In this document: piece after piece, positions 27,565 through 37,805 of the stretch
Numbering within the stretch: the first letter of the stretch is position 1
Layout of the letters: each line of letters starts with the position of its first letter
DNA from: an uncultured Lentisphaeria bacterium
GTDB taxonomy: Bacteria > Verrucomicrobiota > Lentisphaeria > Victivallales > Victivallaceae
Assembly (NCBI GenBank): GCA_949282965.1
Contig: CASDQW010000005.1
Location: 1-50,539 of the forward strand
Length of the DNA: 50,539 nt
Direction of reading: 5' to 3'
The notes under the pieces: model-generated
Database searches by the model: none
The model's input: the letters and a program-made list of their open reading frames with translations, nothing else
What the model was told of the DNA's origin: nothing
Program-made: the position numbers and the translations under genes

Positions 27565-28626
27565 TCAGGTGAAATCGCGCCCCAGGAAGACGGTTTTTCC
27601 GGTTGCCGCGGAGGTGTAGCACCCGGTAATCAGAGCCACCGCCCGGCGACCTTCTCTTCCCGGAATGGCTAACGGACTCCGATTCAGGATCGCATCGGTC
27701 AAATCGCGGATCTGCCGGCTATGTCCTTCGCAGGACAGAGCGCCCGGATCGGCGGCGCCTCCGATGATCCCTTCTCCCCGGATTCCGTCACGGCGGATTT
27801 CCTCGTCTTCCGGAGTTTCCCTGGCAAAGGACCAGCGTACCAGACGGTCCTCTTCCAGTATCACGCTCCCGGCAGTGCCGACAAGCTCAATACGGCGGGG
27901 AAAACCCGGAGCACAGGCGGTGCTGATCATCAACGTTCCCAGAGAGCCGTTTTCAAAACGCAGCAAAGCGGCAATGGTATCCTCCACCGCAATGTTTTCG
28001 TGCAGTCGCCGGGTCGCACGGGCAGTTGTTTCCACCACGTTCCCGTTGAAATGCAGCAGCAGATCAACGGTGTGAATCCCCTGATTCATCAAAGCTCCGC
28101 CCCCATCCAGTTCCCAGGTGCCGCGCCAGGTGGCCCCGGCATAGTATTCGGGGGAACGATACCAGAACATCGCCGCTGCCCCGAAAACTGGTCGACCAAA
28201 CCGGCCGGCAGCAACGGCCTGCCGGATTCGCCGCACATTCCGGGAGAAGCGCGACTGGAATACCGCGGAAAACAATACGCCTGCGCAATCACATTCCCGC
28301 AGCATGGCATCCACTTTTTCCACGGTTACTTCCAGCGGCTTCTCGCAGAGGATGTGCTTTCCCGCCCGGGCGGCGGGAATGACGATTTCGGCATGCCGGC
28401 CGCTGGGAGTGGCAATTGTCACCGCCTCCACGTCGGACACCAGAAGCTCTTCCAGCGTCGTTGCGACCCGGCAGTGATGAGACGCTCCGAATTGTTCAGC
28501 CCGTTCCCGGTTCTCGTCGTAAACCCAACACAATTGCGCCTGCGGGTTCTGCTGAATGGCGCGGGCGTGTACCGCCGCAATGGCACCTGTGCCGATGATC
28601 CCGAACTTTACCTGTCTCAATGTCAT
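27565..28626 (-). CDS. Gfo/Idh/MocA family NAD(P)-dependent oxidoreductase
   Basis: A 353-residue protein from ATG 28626, chosen because it overlaps the upstream stop (ATGA) and has AAAGGG in front. The Rossmann domain starts FGIIGTGAIAAVHARAI; the conserved catalytic-lysine motif is CEKPLEV, and the C-terminal domain has GGGALMNQGIHTVDLLLHF, which holds the usual Asp/His pair (IHTVD). Family members oxidise or reduce sugars, inositols and related cyclic polyols. It is the last gene of the 13-gene run and follows a second, divergent member of the same family. Substrate is unknown; context suggests a carbohydrate or amino-carbohydrate released by the rest of the unit. Confidence 0.9.
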   Translation of the reverse strand: MTLRQVKFGIIGTGAIAAVHARAIQQNPQAQLCWVYDENRERAEQFGASHHCRVATTLEELLVSDVEAVTIATPSGRHAEIVIPAARAGKHILCEKPLEVTVEKVDAMLRECDCAGVLFSAVFQSRFSRNVRRIRQAVAAGRFGRPVFGAAAMFWYRSPEYYAGATWRGTWELDGGGALMNQGIHTVDLLLHFNGNVVETTARATRRLHENIAVEDTIAALLRFENGSLGTLMISTACAPGFPRRIELVGTAGSVILEEDRLVRWSFARETPEDEEIRRDGIRGEGIIGGAADPGALSCEGHSRQIRDLTDAILNRSPLAIPGREGRRAVALITGCYTSAATGKTVFLGRDFT

Positions 28627-29540
28627 GATTTCCCTTTCTTGCGGCACTCGCTCAACCGCACCGGCATTCCTCCGGAAGACCGACTTCTGCCGGCGGCTTC
28701 CAGAAATGCAATGACTTCCAGACTTTCCTCATTCGACACCGCCGGAATGCCGGTGCGAAAGAAATTCATGATTTTTTCCAGCAGCGGCGCAAAATACGGT
28801 ACCGTTGTCGATGCCAGCGCCGGCACACTGCCGTGTTCGGTAGTGAGTACGCAACCGAAATTTTCCGCCCCGATCCGGTTCCCGCAAATCTTGCCGATCC
28901 GACCGTCCCTCCAGAATCCGATGATCACATCTACCGAGTCCGAGTAAAAAGCCCGGACCTCTTCGCAGCCGGTTCCGAGAAAGTTGTACAGCAACTCCGC
29001 AGTATGAATGCCGTACCAGAAATAATCACGGTAATCCGGCAGCAGGGCCATCGGTCCGAATGCTTCGACCGCATGGCAGCGGGTGTTTTCCGGCAGTGCG
29101 TCTGCTATGCCCGGGGCATGGCGGACCGCGGAGGAGGTCATGACCGGCACTTGTTGTTCTCCGGCGTATCGGAGGATGGCGGCGGCATCGGCATAACTGC
29201 ACGCCAGCGGTTTGTCAATGAAAATCGGTTTCCCGAACGCGGCCAGTTGCCGCAACTGCTCCTTATGCTGTGTACCGTCCACACTTTCCAGAAAATAGGC
29301 GTCTAGCCCGTCCAGTTTGGCAATGGACGATACCAGTTCCACTCCCAGCTCGGATAATTCCGCGGAAAAAGTTCCGATCCGGGAGCGGCTCAGCGAAAAA
29401 TTTTCACTGCCACCCGGAAACGCCTTTCGGATCCTTCCGCCGGCGACGTGAAAGGGATGGGATGGGTCATGAAGCAACCGCGTGAAGGCTGATGCGTGCG
29501 ATGTATCCAGACCGACCATACCGATATTCCAGGTTTTCAT
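28623..29540 (-). CDS. Second Gfo/Idh/MocA family oxidoreductase
   Basis: A 305-residue protein, shorter than the usual 340-390. The N terminus NIGMVGLDTSHASAFTRLL departs from the classic GxGxxG loop (GLDTSH), so cofactor binding may be altered. The lysine motif is present as IDKPLACSYADA, and a His occurs in the expected C-terminal position (YGIHTAELLYNF). It starts 3 bases after the glutamate dehydrogenase stop and overlaps the next oxidoreductase. The two are not close copies. It may act on a different step or serve as a partner subunit. No signal peptide. Confidence 0.82.
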   Translation of the reverse strand: MKTWNIGMVGLDTSHASAFTRLLHDPSHPFHVAGGRIRKAFPGGSENFSLSRSRIGTFSAELSELGVELVSSIAKLDGLDAYFLESVDGTQHKEQLRQLAAFGKPIFIDKPLACSYADAAAILRYAGEQQVPVMTSSAVRHAPGIADALPENTRCHAVEAFGPMALLPDYRDYFWYGIHTAELLYNFLGTGCEEVRAFYSDSVDVIIGFWRDGRIGKICGNRIGAENFGCVLTTEHGSVPALASTTVPYFAPLLEKIMNFFRTGIPAVSNEESLEVIAFLEAAGRSRSSGGMPVRLSECRKKGKS

Positions 29541-29543
29541 TTT

Positions 29544-32500
29544 TTACGCCTCTGCTTTTGTCGTCTTTTTCACGACGTTTTGTTCCTCCGGCGACATCAG
29601 CGCCAGCAACCGTGAGCCCAATCCGGCATCGCCGTCGGCATACACCATCCGGCGTGCCAGTTCCACCGCAACCACGGCCAGTCGATATTCTGCCGGGAGT
29701 CGCCGTGTCCGCTCCGCGTATTCCCGGGAAAACAGCTCCGGCAGATGCGCGCGGACCAGAGAATCGGTGATGAACTCCGGATGGGTGCCGAGAAATTCGG
29801 TGATTTCCACATTCCGGGCGTTGATTTCGCGGCTCAGACGTTCGGTCAGGCGGGTCAGGCAGATCCGCTCCCGGTGCATATGGCTGTACAACCAGTTCGC
29901 CTCCTGGGTCGCCCGTTCCCGGAGGATGTTCATGACTTCCCGCACCAGTTCCTCCTTGCCGCACTTGAACTCCTGTTCGGTAAGCATCAGACCCGCCAGA
30001 ATTTCATAGGAGGAGGTGATCACGCCGCACTTGTTCGCGGAGGCGTCCTTGACAATCAGAACGCCTTTCTGTTCCAGGTATTCCCGGGCTCCGGGCGTCA
30101 GGTAGGAATTGGCGCCTTCGACAATCGCCCGGAAAACCGGACCGTCCGAATCCAGAAAATCACCGCAGTTGCCTTCGTGAATGGTGGAAGGCCGCCCTCC
30201 CGCGGGAATGAAAAGATCGGCCCGGTGCACCAGATTGTGCTGAACCATCCGCACAAAACTGTCCCGCCCGATCCGGGTTTCTTCCAGTGTCCCGCCGGTA
30301 CGGCGCACCAGGCGGTGGCGCTCCACGTCGTCGGCACTCAGTTCCGGCGCGGCAAACACCAGATAGGCCCCTTCGCCGTGCAGTCGTTCCGGACGGAAGC
30401 CGTCCAGATTGCTCCGGAACAGCAGGCGCCGCAATTCTTCACGATCCAGACCATCCGGATCGTATGCCGCCGCCGGTCCGTCCGAAACGGCGATGATTTT
30501 GAGGCCCGGGTGCACCGGGTGTCCGTCGGCGTCTTCCGCCAGAAGCAGTTTCAGCAAATTTCCGGCGACATCGCCGGCCGGGCCGCCGGAAATTTCCACC
30601 GAGAATGCGTCCCGTTCAGGCGCAATGCCCAGTTCCGCCAATGTTTTCAACACATATTGATACACGCCGAAACTGGTTACCCCGTATGCCTTGTGGTTAA
30701 TGCCCGTATCAGGTTTCCCGGAAATGATGCCCGCCCCCAGAGCATAGTGGTTTCGCACCGCGTGCCTGCCGATCCAGCGGATCATCGCATCGGACATGTT
30801 TTCATCCGGACCAAGTTCAATCAGTTCCCGCTTCCCGAGATGATCCACAATCCCCGGCGTCGACAGCCGGCCGTCCCGCCCGCCGATGATCAAAGAGAGC
30901 AAGGCATCGGCGATGCTTCGCTGGCTTTGCCACAAAAGCGGTTTGACCGCGTCCGGTTCTTCCACCGGTTCCAGCAGGGTGATCATTTTGGCGCCGCCCT
31001 CGAAGATGTCCTTGTTTTTCAAGTGCTGGGTATGCGCGAGTACGAACACCTCCTGGAATACCGTGTCCTTGGCGGAGTCATAGTTGTCCAGCGCCACCAG
31101 ACGGTGCGCCCCGCGCCTGGGAATGACGCTGCGCCAGCCGCCGCGGGCGATTTCCGCAAAGCGGACGTGATATCCGATCGCCTTGCGGCGATGGAAGAAG
31201 AAGACCCCCCATGGCCGGTCTGCGGGAAACGCCGCGGCGTACCCGCCGTTCAATCCACGATAGAACTCCATGAAGCCGGGGGCGAGGCGGAATGCCAATG
31301 CCGATTTGTCCCGCACAAAAAAATTGCATTTCAAAATGTGTGCAAAAAAATCCTGGATCGCGGAAAATATGATCTTCACCTGATCATCCCGCTCCGGATC
31401 TCCGGAATTGACCTGGTGGATCGCCTCGGACAATTCGGAAAACTCGATCTCTTGACTTTGCGCCTCCGGACATTCCGGATCAAAATGCCGATGGAATGCC
31501 TCCAGCAGCCGCCGCGCCAGATCCGGATAAAGCGCAATCAGCCGAAACACGTCCTTGCAGGGAAACGCATGATGATCGACGTAGGCCAGCTGGCTGTGAA
31601 CAAATTCGCCCGCGGCGCGCAGCAGGTCCGTCTCCGCCAGTGGGAAATGGTGGCGCAACACCAGTTCCTGGTGCAGCATGTCATCCATTTCCACCCAGCT
31701 GACCAACCGGACGGAACGCAGCAATTTGTCCAGACATTCCGCATCGGAACCGGCGTCCGCACGTTTTTTCAGGTAAAGCGTCACCACCATGACCGGCATG
31801 TGTTCGAAATCCGTGGGGGCCGCAGAAAAACTGAGCTCGCGGAAATACGCCCGCAACGGTTCGAAACCGGAGATGTCCGCCACCTCCAGCAGTTGCCGGA
31901 AAAATTGCGGCTGCGACACCGGAAAAGACCGGGAGACCGTCAGCCTGATGCTGTCCGCGTCCCATGGCTCCGTTTCCGCGTGAATCAGATCGTCCGCCTG
32001 GGCCGCCAGGGCCGCGCGCAGCCGCTGCGCCAGCCGTTCCGCATCGAGATCCGCCACTGCCGAGCCGTTGAGACGGGGGTATATTTCCGCTACCGCCGCT
32101 TCGCTTCCGGGACCGAACTGGTTGGAATAAGCCTGCTGCAAGTCCGCCAGAGACACGGTGATCGGAAGCTGTTCCGACGGGGCCCAGCGGAATTGCTCCA
32201 CCACCAGCGTATAAGGAACGCCGTCGATCATCAGCGGTTTTTCCGACTGGTGCACGGTCGCGGCGGCAAGTCGGCGATCCGTCATATGGCGGCTGTTGTC
32301 CAGCGGATTGTTTTCCGAACTCTTCAAATAGATCAGGAAACTTTCTCCATGCGCATCCACCCGCCGGATACCGGAGCTCGGCGTCAGGGAACAAACCATC
32401 GGCAGAAAGCTGCTCAATTCATTCTGCAGCGACCGGAAAAAAAATTCCGGCATGATTTCCTGCAAGGTTCTGCAGGCCGATCTCAACTGTTCCTGCTGGC

Positions 32501-32552
32501 GTGCCAGCAGTTCGTCCATGGCCGCAATGTGTACACGGCTGCCCTGTTTCAT
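29544..32552 (-). CDS. NAD-specific glutamate dehydrogenase, large (~115 kDa) type
   Basis: A 1002-residue enzyme interconverting glutamate and 2-oxoglutarate plus ammonium. Diagnostic stretches match the large NAD-GDH class: KCNFFVRDKSALAFRL, YHVRFAEIARGGWRSVIPR and LAHTQHLKNKDIFEGGAKM, where the lysines belong to the substrate site. The C-terminal half has the Rossmann domain (FSVEISGGPAGDVAGNLLK) and IVEGANSYLTPGAREYLE. The N-terminal ~390 residues are poorly conserved regulatory helices. Within this unit it would reoxidise glutamate formed by the two aminotransferases, releasing ammonia and NADH. It is preceded by a 145-bp gap that contains a GC hairpin, the largest gap in the 13-gene run. 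Confidence 0.9.
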   Translation of the reverse strand: MKQGSRVHIAAMDELLARQQEQLRSACRTLQEIMPEFFFRSLQNELSSFLPMVCSLTPSSGIRRVDAHGESFLIYLKSSENNPLDNSRHMTDRRLAAATVHQSEKPLMIDGVPYTLVVEQFRWAPSEQLPITVSLADLQQAYSNQFGPGSEAAVAEIYPRLNGSAVADLDAERLAQRLRAALAAQADDLIHAETEPWDADSIRLTVSRSFPVSQPQFFRQLLEVADISGFEPLRAYFRELSFSAAPTDFEHMPVMVVTLYLKKRADAGSDAECLDKLLRSVRLVSWVEMDDMLHQELVLRHHFPLAETDLLRAAGEFVHSQLAYVDHHAFPCKDVFRLIALYPDLARRLLEAFHRHFDPECPEAQSQEIEFSELSEAIHQVNSGDPERDDQVKIIFSAIQDFFAHILKCNFFVRDKSALAFRLAPGFMEFYRGLNGGYAAAFPADRPWGVFFFHRRKAIGYHVRFAEIARGGWRSVIPRRGAHRLVALDNYDSAKDTVFQEVFVLAHTQHLKNKDIFEGGAKMITLLEPVEEPDAVKPLLWQSQRSIADALLSLIIGGRDGRLSTPGIVDHLGKRELIELGPDENMSDAMIRWIGRHAVRNHYALGAGIISGKPDTGINHKAYGVTSFGVYQYVLKTLAELGIAPERDAFSVEISGGPAGDVAGNLLKLLLAEDADGHPVHPGLKIIAVSDGPAAAYDPDGLDREELRRLLFRSNLDGFRPERLHGEGAYLVFAAPELSADDVERHRLVRRTGGTLEETRIGRDSFVRMVQHNLVHRADLFIPAGGRPSTIHEGNCGDFLDSDGPVFRAIVEGANSYLTPGAREYLEQKGVLIVKDASANKCGVITSSYEILAGLMLTEQEFKCGKEELVREVMNILRERATQEANWLYSHMHRERICLTRLTERLSREINARNVEITEFLGTHPEFITDSLVRAHLPELFSREYAERTRRLPAEYRLAVVAVELARRMVYADGDAGLGSRLLALMSPEEQNVVKKTTKAEA

Positions 32553-32645
32553 TCAATCCTCCGTTCTTCCATATTTTCCCGGTGAATGTTCCGGGTTCTG
32601 ACAATCTTTCCGGGAAGGGGGGCCGCCCGGATTCAACGCCCTGTT

Positions 32646-32665
32646 CCCGCCCTTTCCGGGGCGGG
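32646..32665 (-). promoter_or_regulatory. GC hairpin within the operon, upstream of glutamate dehydrogenase
   Basis: CCCGCCC (32646-32652) and GGGCGGG (32659-32665) form a perfect 7-bp stem with a 6-base loop. No T tract follows on either strand, so it is more likely a message-stability or attenuation element than a full terminator. Confidence 0.4.
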
Positions 32666-32697
32666 ATAGCGGCCTTTCGTTTATGTTGCCACTGTTT

Positions 32698-34248
32698 TCA
32701 GGATGCCGTTTCCGGCCAGTCCCGGCGTCCGCAGTAAGCGACTTCTTCCGGATTCCGGAACGGTGTCTCGCTGCCGAATACGAGCTGCTCCCTGCCGAAA
32801 CGGTTCACAATCCGTTCCAGAAAAAACGTCAGATCCGTTAGACGCGACAGTTCAAAACGAAAATGTTTGTCGCCGCCGAAGCGCTCCAGGACCGCTTCGA
32901 AATCGCCTGCCCGAAGTCCCTGGAACACATAATCATTCTCCGGTGCTTCCTCCAGAAAATGCAGCAGTTCATGTTGGGACACCGGGCGGGGCGACCAGGA
33001 ACGGCAGCGGAAACGATGATCGCCCAGATCGAGATTGATCCAGAGCGGCATCTTCCGCCCGGCACACTGTTGGAAAAAGTTCCGATATTGCGGATCATCC
33101 AATTGCCACTGATGCGCATAGGGGGATACCCAGCCGCCGGCAAACACCTTCTCCGCCGCCGCCGCATCCAGAACCGCGTCCCAGTTGAATCCGGTTGGAT
33201 CCAGCGTGGCCAGAGGCTGAATGCGGGGAGCCAGAAGCCGGCAGCGGTCCGCCCAGATCCGATTGCCTCTCAGGTGATCCAAATGGAACAATCCTCCCAG
33301 ATCCGCCGGATACGCGGTCATGCCGGTCGCGTCCACCCGGGCGGCCAGTTCCGCCGGCGATTGACCGGAAACCGGATCGAAGGGATTGGTGCCACAGAAT
33401 GTGAAATGGTCCGCTTGCGGCCACAATTCACCCTTCGCTGCGAGATCCGATTTCTGTGCCATGGCGGGATTCGTGATCAACACCGACTCCAGCCGGTATA
33501 TCCGGGCAGCATTACGCCAGGCGATCTGCTCCCGCGCTTCTGCCGTCAATCCGGAAAAAATCAGTTTGGCGATCTGCGATGCGCTGCTCCGGCCGTGCGC
33601 ATCCGATCCGTACAGAAGCCGTTCCGCACCATCCTCCTCCGCCAGAGCTGCCGCCATGCCGTTTTCCGGGAACCCTCCGGAAAGATCCAGAAAGGCATTG
33701 GCACTGCCGTATCTTTTCACCATTCCCAGGCTTTGACGCCAATTGCCGCCGGCATGAGCGGCGATCATGGTGACTTCCGGATGCCGCCGGCTCAATTCGA
33801 TGAATTCGCGAATGGAAATCTCTCCGGGGAGATTGTCGTCCGTCCGGTTGTATACATGCAGCAGCACGGGGAGTTTCCGGACGGTCGCCGCGTCCAGGAC
33901 CGCGTCGGTGTTTTTCAATGATCCGCTTCCGTCTTTCAGAGAGGTCCACAGTTTGATGCCGATCGCTCCATCTCTCCGGGCACGGTCCAGCTCCTCCGCC
34001 CAGTCCGGATGCTGCGGATCCAGATAGGCGAGAAAACGACTCCGGTCCGGATGCCGCCGGACAAATGCGGCCGCCTGCTGATTCGCCCGGCGCGGAACGC
34101 CGGGCCCCGGACGGTGTTGCCAGTCCCCCAGACAACTGATAATCAGAAAATCAACCCCGGAGTCAAGTAGATATTCGTAGAGCCGGTCTTCCGCCTCCGG
34201 CGTGGCGGCGGCAAATCCCGGCAGATGCACATGACTGTCGATCAGCAT
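32698..34248 (-). CDS. Tandem amidohydrolase-family protein, second half lacking metal ligands
   Basis: A 516-residue protein with two amidohydrolase_2-like halves. The first (1 to about 260) has the metal motifs intact: IDSHVHLPG, a mid-barrel His (LLHVYN), MIAAHAGGNWRQ and YGSDAHGRS. The second (~275-510) keeps the barrel order but lacks the HxH motif and ends in LVFGSETPFRNPEE, where the usual GSD is GSE. It therefore looks like a catalytically dead copy fused to an active one. Members hydrolyse or decarboxylate small cyclic or amide substrates. It ends 145 bases before glutamate dehydrogenase and starts 12 bases after the pseudopilin gene. No signal peptide. Confidence 0.78.
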   Translation of the reverse strand: MLIDSHVHLPGFAAATPEAEDRLYEYLLDSGVDFLIISCLGDWQHRPGPGVPRRANQQAAAFVRRHPDRSRFLAYLDPQHPDWAEELDRARRDGAIGIKLWTSLKDGSGSLKNTDAVLDAATVRKLPVLLHVYNRTDDNLPGEISIREFIELSRRHPEVTMIAAHAGGNWRQSLGMVKRYGSANAFLDLSGGFPENGMAAALAEEDGAERLLYGSDAHGRSSASQIAKLIFSGLTAEAREQIAWRNAARIYRLESVLITNPAMAQKSDLAAKGELWPQADHFTFCGTNPFDPVSGQSPAELAARVDATGMTAYPADLGGLFHLDHLRGNRIWADRCRLLAPRIQPLATLDPTGFNWDAVLDAAAAEKVFAGGWVSPYAHQWQLDDPQYRNFFQQCAGRKMPLWINLDLGDHRFRCRSWSPRPVSQHELLHFLEEAPENDYVFQGLRAGDFEAVLERFGGDKHFRFELSRLTDLTFFLERIVNRFGREQLVFGSETPFRNPEEVAYCGRRDWPETAS

Positions 34249-34260
34249 GATCCTGCCGCC

Positions 34261-34998
<738 letters not shown>

Positions 34999-35055
34999 TG
35001 CAGAGACTCCTTGGGCGGTTGTATGCATTGTTTGTTTCCCTTTCCTGATCTCAGT

Positions 35056-36555
35056 TCATTGTTTTACCGTACCCTCCTTTCCTGATTGAATACCGGCCTG
35101 ATAGCGTAGCAAGACCCCCCAGGTGGCCAGCGCGGAAGATCGGTTGTTATCCCGCTGCTTCTGGAGGAAAATCTCCCAGATCCGTGCTGAAATCGATGGA
35201 TCGATCTCATAAAATTCCGCCCAGCCGGCCTGAAAGTGTTGATAGCTGCTGCTGTTGATCAAGCTTCCGTCCATGCGTTCGGCCAGCGGTTTTTCCTGGT
35301 CGCCCCGGTCGATCCGCTTGTGGAAGGCGCCGGCCAGTTTTTGCACATCCTGGCCGGTGATTACCAGTTTCCTCCGGAAACATTCGACAAAAAAGCGCAG
35401 GGAATGCTGCAGATGACTGCAATCCTCCACGGTCGGTGTTTTGATCGGGTAATTCGGGGTATACACGCTCTCCCCGGAGGTCCACCCGTGACGATTCACT
35501 CTGCTCCAGTAATAGAAAATGGCCGTGCCGTCCGGTTGCGAGACGATTTCACGGCGCATGAATTGCGCCAGTTTCCGGGCCCGTTCGCGATAGAATGCCT
35601 GACCGGTTGCGTCAGCCAGATACAAATACGCCAGCCCGCTCAACGCCAGGGTATTGTTGGGTTCCGCCACTCCATCGCACCAGAACGGCATACCTCGTTC
35701 GAAAATGATGTACCCGCCGTCGCGATGCTCCCGCCAGTCTGAACGCATGTCCGCCATCGCCTCTTCCGCGCAACGGAGAAAGTCCGCCGCTGCCTTGCCG
35801 TAAGCCGCCGACAGCTCCGGTTGTTGCTTCACCGTCAGGACAAAGCGAATCAACGGAATGACCGCTTTCCCGGTGTGATGGCCATGCATCACGAAGCGGT
35901 TCCCCGGAGTCCTGACCGGTCCGACAGCGGCGGGTGGTTTGCTGCCGACTCGCTTGACCCGGATCATGTGGCGCCCACTGCCGGAGTTGATGGCGTGTTC
36001 CACGGTGGCCATCGTCAGATTTTCATATTTTTTGCGTCCGTTGCGGGATCCGCCCTTGGGATTGACCGCCTCCAGCGAAAACGTTCTGCCGGCTGCGTCC
36101 ACTGTAACGAACAGATCCGTCAGTTGATTGTAACTTAAAAGGGTGGAACACACTTCCAGAGACGGTTTCCCCGTTTCGTCCAGCAGTATGACCGGGCCAC
36201 CGGTGCCGTAAAATTCATCGGCCAGCCAGCCGGCGCGCAGGCGACCGCGCCAATCCTTTTCTCCGAGTTTGTCCGCCCGGGCGGCAACCACCCGTTCCGC
36301 CAAGGGGACAAACCAGTCAAGATATTCGCGGTCCCCGGTTGCCAGATAGCCGTCCAATATTGCCTCCAGATCGTAAGACACGCCCCAGGCCACATTGTAC
36401 TGCAGCTGTTCCAGCGGCATTTTCATCCGGAGAGCCGCAATATCGCGACACTTTTCCTTGAACTCGCGACTGATGTCCGAAAAGGTATCGTTTCCGGCAG
36501 AGGCGATTCCGTTTGCAACCAGGAGTCCCAGCAGCATGCCAAACCATTTTCTCAT
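35056..36555 (-). CDS. Exported helical-toroid protein of unknown function (carbohydrate-active-like)
   Basis: A 499-residue protein with a signal peptide (residues 1-21, ...VANGIASAGN). The body is dominated by helices with aromatic residues: LEAILDGYLATGDREYLDWF, NTLALSGLAYLYLADATGQ and EDCSHLQHSLRFFVECF. This is typical of alpha/alpha-toroid domains in polysaccharide lyases, epimerases and unsaturated glycosyl hydrolases. A central GSGRHMIRVKRVG block is unusual. No family could be named and no catalytic residues are obvious. It sits between the class III aminotransferase (35-base gap) and the pseudopilin (57-base gap), so it likely acts outside the cytoplasm on the substrate that the rest of the unit consumes. 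Confidence 0.7.
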   Translation of the reverse strand: MRKWFGMLLGLLVANGIASAGNDTFSDISREFKEKCRDIAALRMKMPLEQLQYNVAWGVSYDLEAILDGYLATGDREYLDWFVPLAERVVAARADKLGEKDWRGRLRAGWLADEFYGTGGPVILLDETGKPSLEVCSTLLSYNQLTDLFVTVDAAGRTFSLEAVNPKGGSRNGRKKYENLTMATVEHAINSGSGRHMIRVKRVGSKPPAAVGPVRTPGNRFVMHGHHTGKAVIPLIRFVLTVKQQPELSAAYGKAAADFLRCAEEAMADMRSDWREHRDGGYIIFERGMPFWCDGVAEPNNTLALSGLAYLYLADATGQAFYRERARKLAQFMRREIVSQPDGTAIFYYWSRVNRHGWTSGESVYTPNYPIKTPTVEDCSHLQHSLRFFVECFRRKLVITGQDVQKLAGAFHKRIDRGDQEKPLAERMDGSLINSSSYQHFQAGWAEFYEIDPSISARIWEIFLQKQRDNNRSSALATWGVLLRYQAGIQSGKEGTVKQ

Positions 36556-36590
36556 ATAGACCTGACCTTTGGCTGATTGGATTGTTGTTG

Positions 36591-37805
36591 TTACATTTCG
36601 CGGAGAGCCTTTTCCAGGCGTTCCAGCGCCTGGTCAATGTCGGCCGGCTTGTGGCTGAAATTCACGTAGCTCACATTGTAGAAACTCAATCCGTTCCGGT
36701 ATGCCGCCCGGAAAAACGCTTCCCGGGAAGCCGCATCCGCCGGCACGATCGCCTTGCAGGGGGCAAACCCCTGAAATTCCACCGGGACGCCGTAATGCCG
36801 CACCAGAGCGGCCGCCTCGTCCCAGAAGCGGGTGCCGATCCGCCACAAATGTTCGACCACCTTTTCCCGGCGATAGATTTCGAGCACCGTCCGGGCCGCG
36901 GCAAGCGACAGGGTTTCGCCTCCGTAGGTCGAGGAAACGATCGCCCGGTCGAGCTGCCGCATGTATTTTTCTTTCCCGAGATAAGCAGCAAGCGGCATCC
37001 CATTGGCCATTCCTTTGGCGAAGACCGCCAGGTCCGGTACAACTCGGAAATATTCCTGGGCTCCTCCCAGCGCAATTCGGAATCCGGTGACGATTTCGTC
37101 GATGATCAGCAATGCTCCGTAACGTTCCGTGATGGCGCGCAGAAAAGGCAGAAAGTGTTCCCCGTCCTGCATTCGCGGATAGCCTGCCGCCACGATGACC
37201 GCGGCGATCTCTTCGCCTGCCGTCTCGAAAAAATGGGTCACTTCCTCTTCGTTGCCCCAATGTCCGACGTAAAAAAGATCGGACACCGCCCGCGGAATGC
37301 CGGGTGGAACGCCGCTGCTGACCTCCCGCGGATTGACCGACGCTCCGGCCCCGACCGCGTTCAGCCAGCCGTTGTATCCGATCTGCACGATCCGGTCGCG
37401 ACCGGTTGCCGCCCGGGCAATCCGAATGGCCGCGGCACACGCTTCACCGCCGGTTTTAAGAAACCGGACCTGCTCGGCACAGGGGATTACCTCCGTCAGC
37501 AAGGCCGCCACTTCCCCTTCCAGAGGATGCGGGTGGCCGAATACAATGCCTTCTTCCAACCGCCGGCATATCGCTGCGTTGATTTCTTCATTCGCGTAAC
37601 CGATGGTAACCGGTCCCAGGCTGTTGCGAAAATCAATATATTCATTGCCGTCGGCATCCCAGACCCGGCAGCCTTTGCCGCGTACGATGACCGCCGGTTC
37701 ATCCCCGTCGTAGAGTGCCCGCTTGGAGGCTGTGGACGTGCCGCCGGTCAAATATTGCAGCGACCGGGTAAACAATGCGGCTGATTTTTCGGTAATGTGG
37801 TTCAT
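36591..37805 (-). CDS. Class III PLP aminotransferase (glutamate-1-semialdehyde aminomutase-like)
   Basis: A 404-residue enzyme. The cofactor site is clear: FLKTGGEACAAAIRIARA (phosphate-binding loop), Asp236 in LLIIDEIVTGFR and the Schiff-base lysine Lys264 in AVFAKGMANGMP. YIDFRNSLGPVTIGYAN near the N terminus is typical of the GSA-aminomutase branch, but the location in a catabolic unit with glutamate dehydrogenase argues against heme synthesis. Relatives transaminate amino sugars or omega-amino acids. The start overlaps the end of the D-aminopeptidase gene by 4 bp. The amino acceptor is probably 2-oxoglutarate or pyruvate; this cannot be read from sequence. Confidence 0.88.
   Translation of the reverse strand: MNHITEKSAALFTRSLQYLTGGTSTASKRALYDGDEPAVIVRGKGCRVWDADGNEYIDFRNSLGPVTIGYANEEINAAICRRLEEGIVFGHPHPLEGEVAALLTEVIPCAEQVRFLKTGGEACAAAIRIARAATGRDRIVQIGYNGWLNAVGAGASVNPREVSSGVPPGIPRAVSDLFYVGHWGNEEEVTHFFETAGEEIAAVIVAAGYPRMQDGEHFLPFLRAITERYGALLIIDEIVTGFRIALGGAQEYFRVVPDLAVFAKGMANGMPLAAYLGKEKYMRQLDRAIVSSTYGGETLSLAAARTVLEIYRREKVVEHLWRIGTRFWDEAAALVRHYGVPVEFQGFAPCKAIVPADAASREAFFRAAYRNGLSFYNVSYVNFSHKPADIDQALERLEKALREM

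Noticed and set aside
29745..32585. 946-codon plus-strand open frame
   Set aside because: Antisense to glutamate dehydrogenase, whose motifs are clear; a shadow of GC-rich coding DNA.
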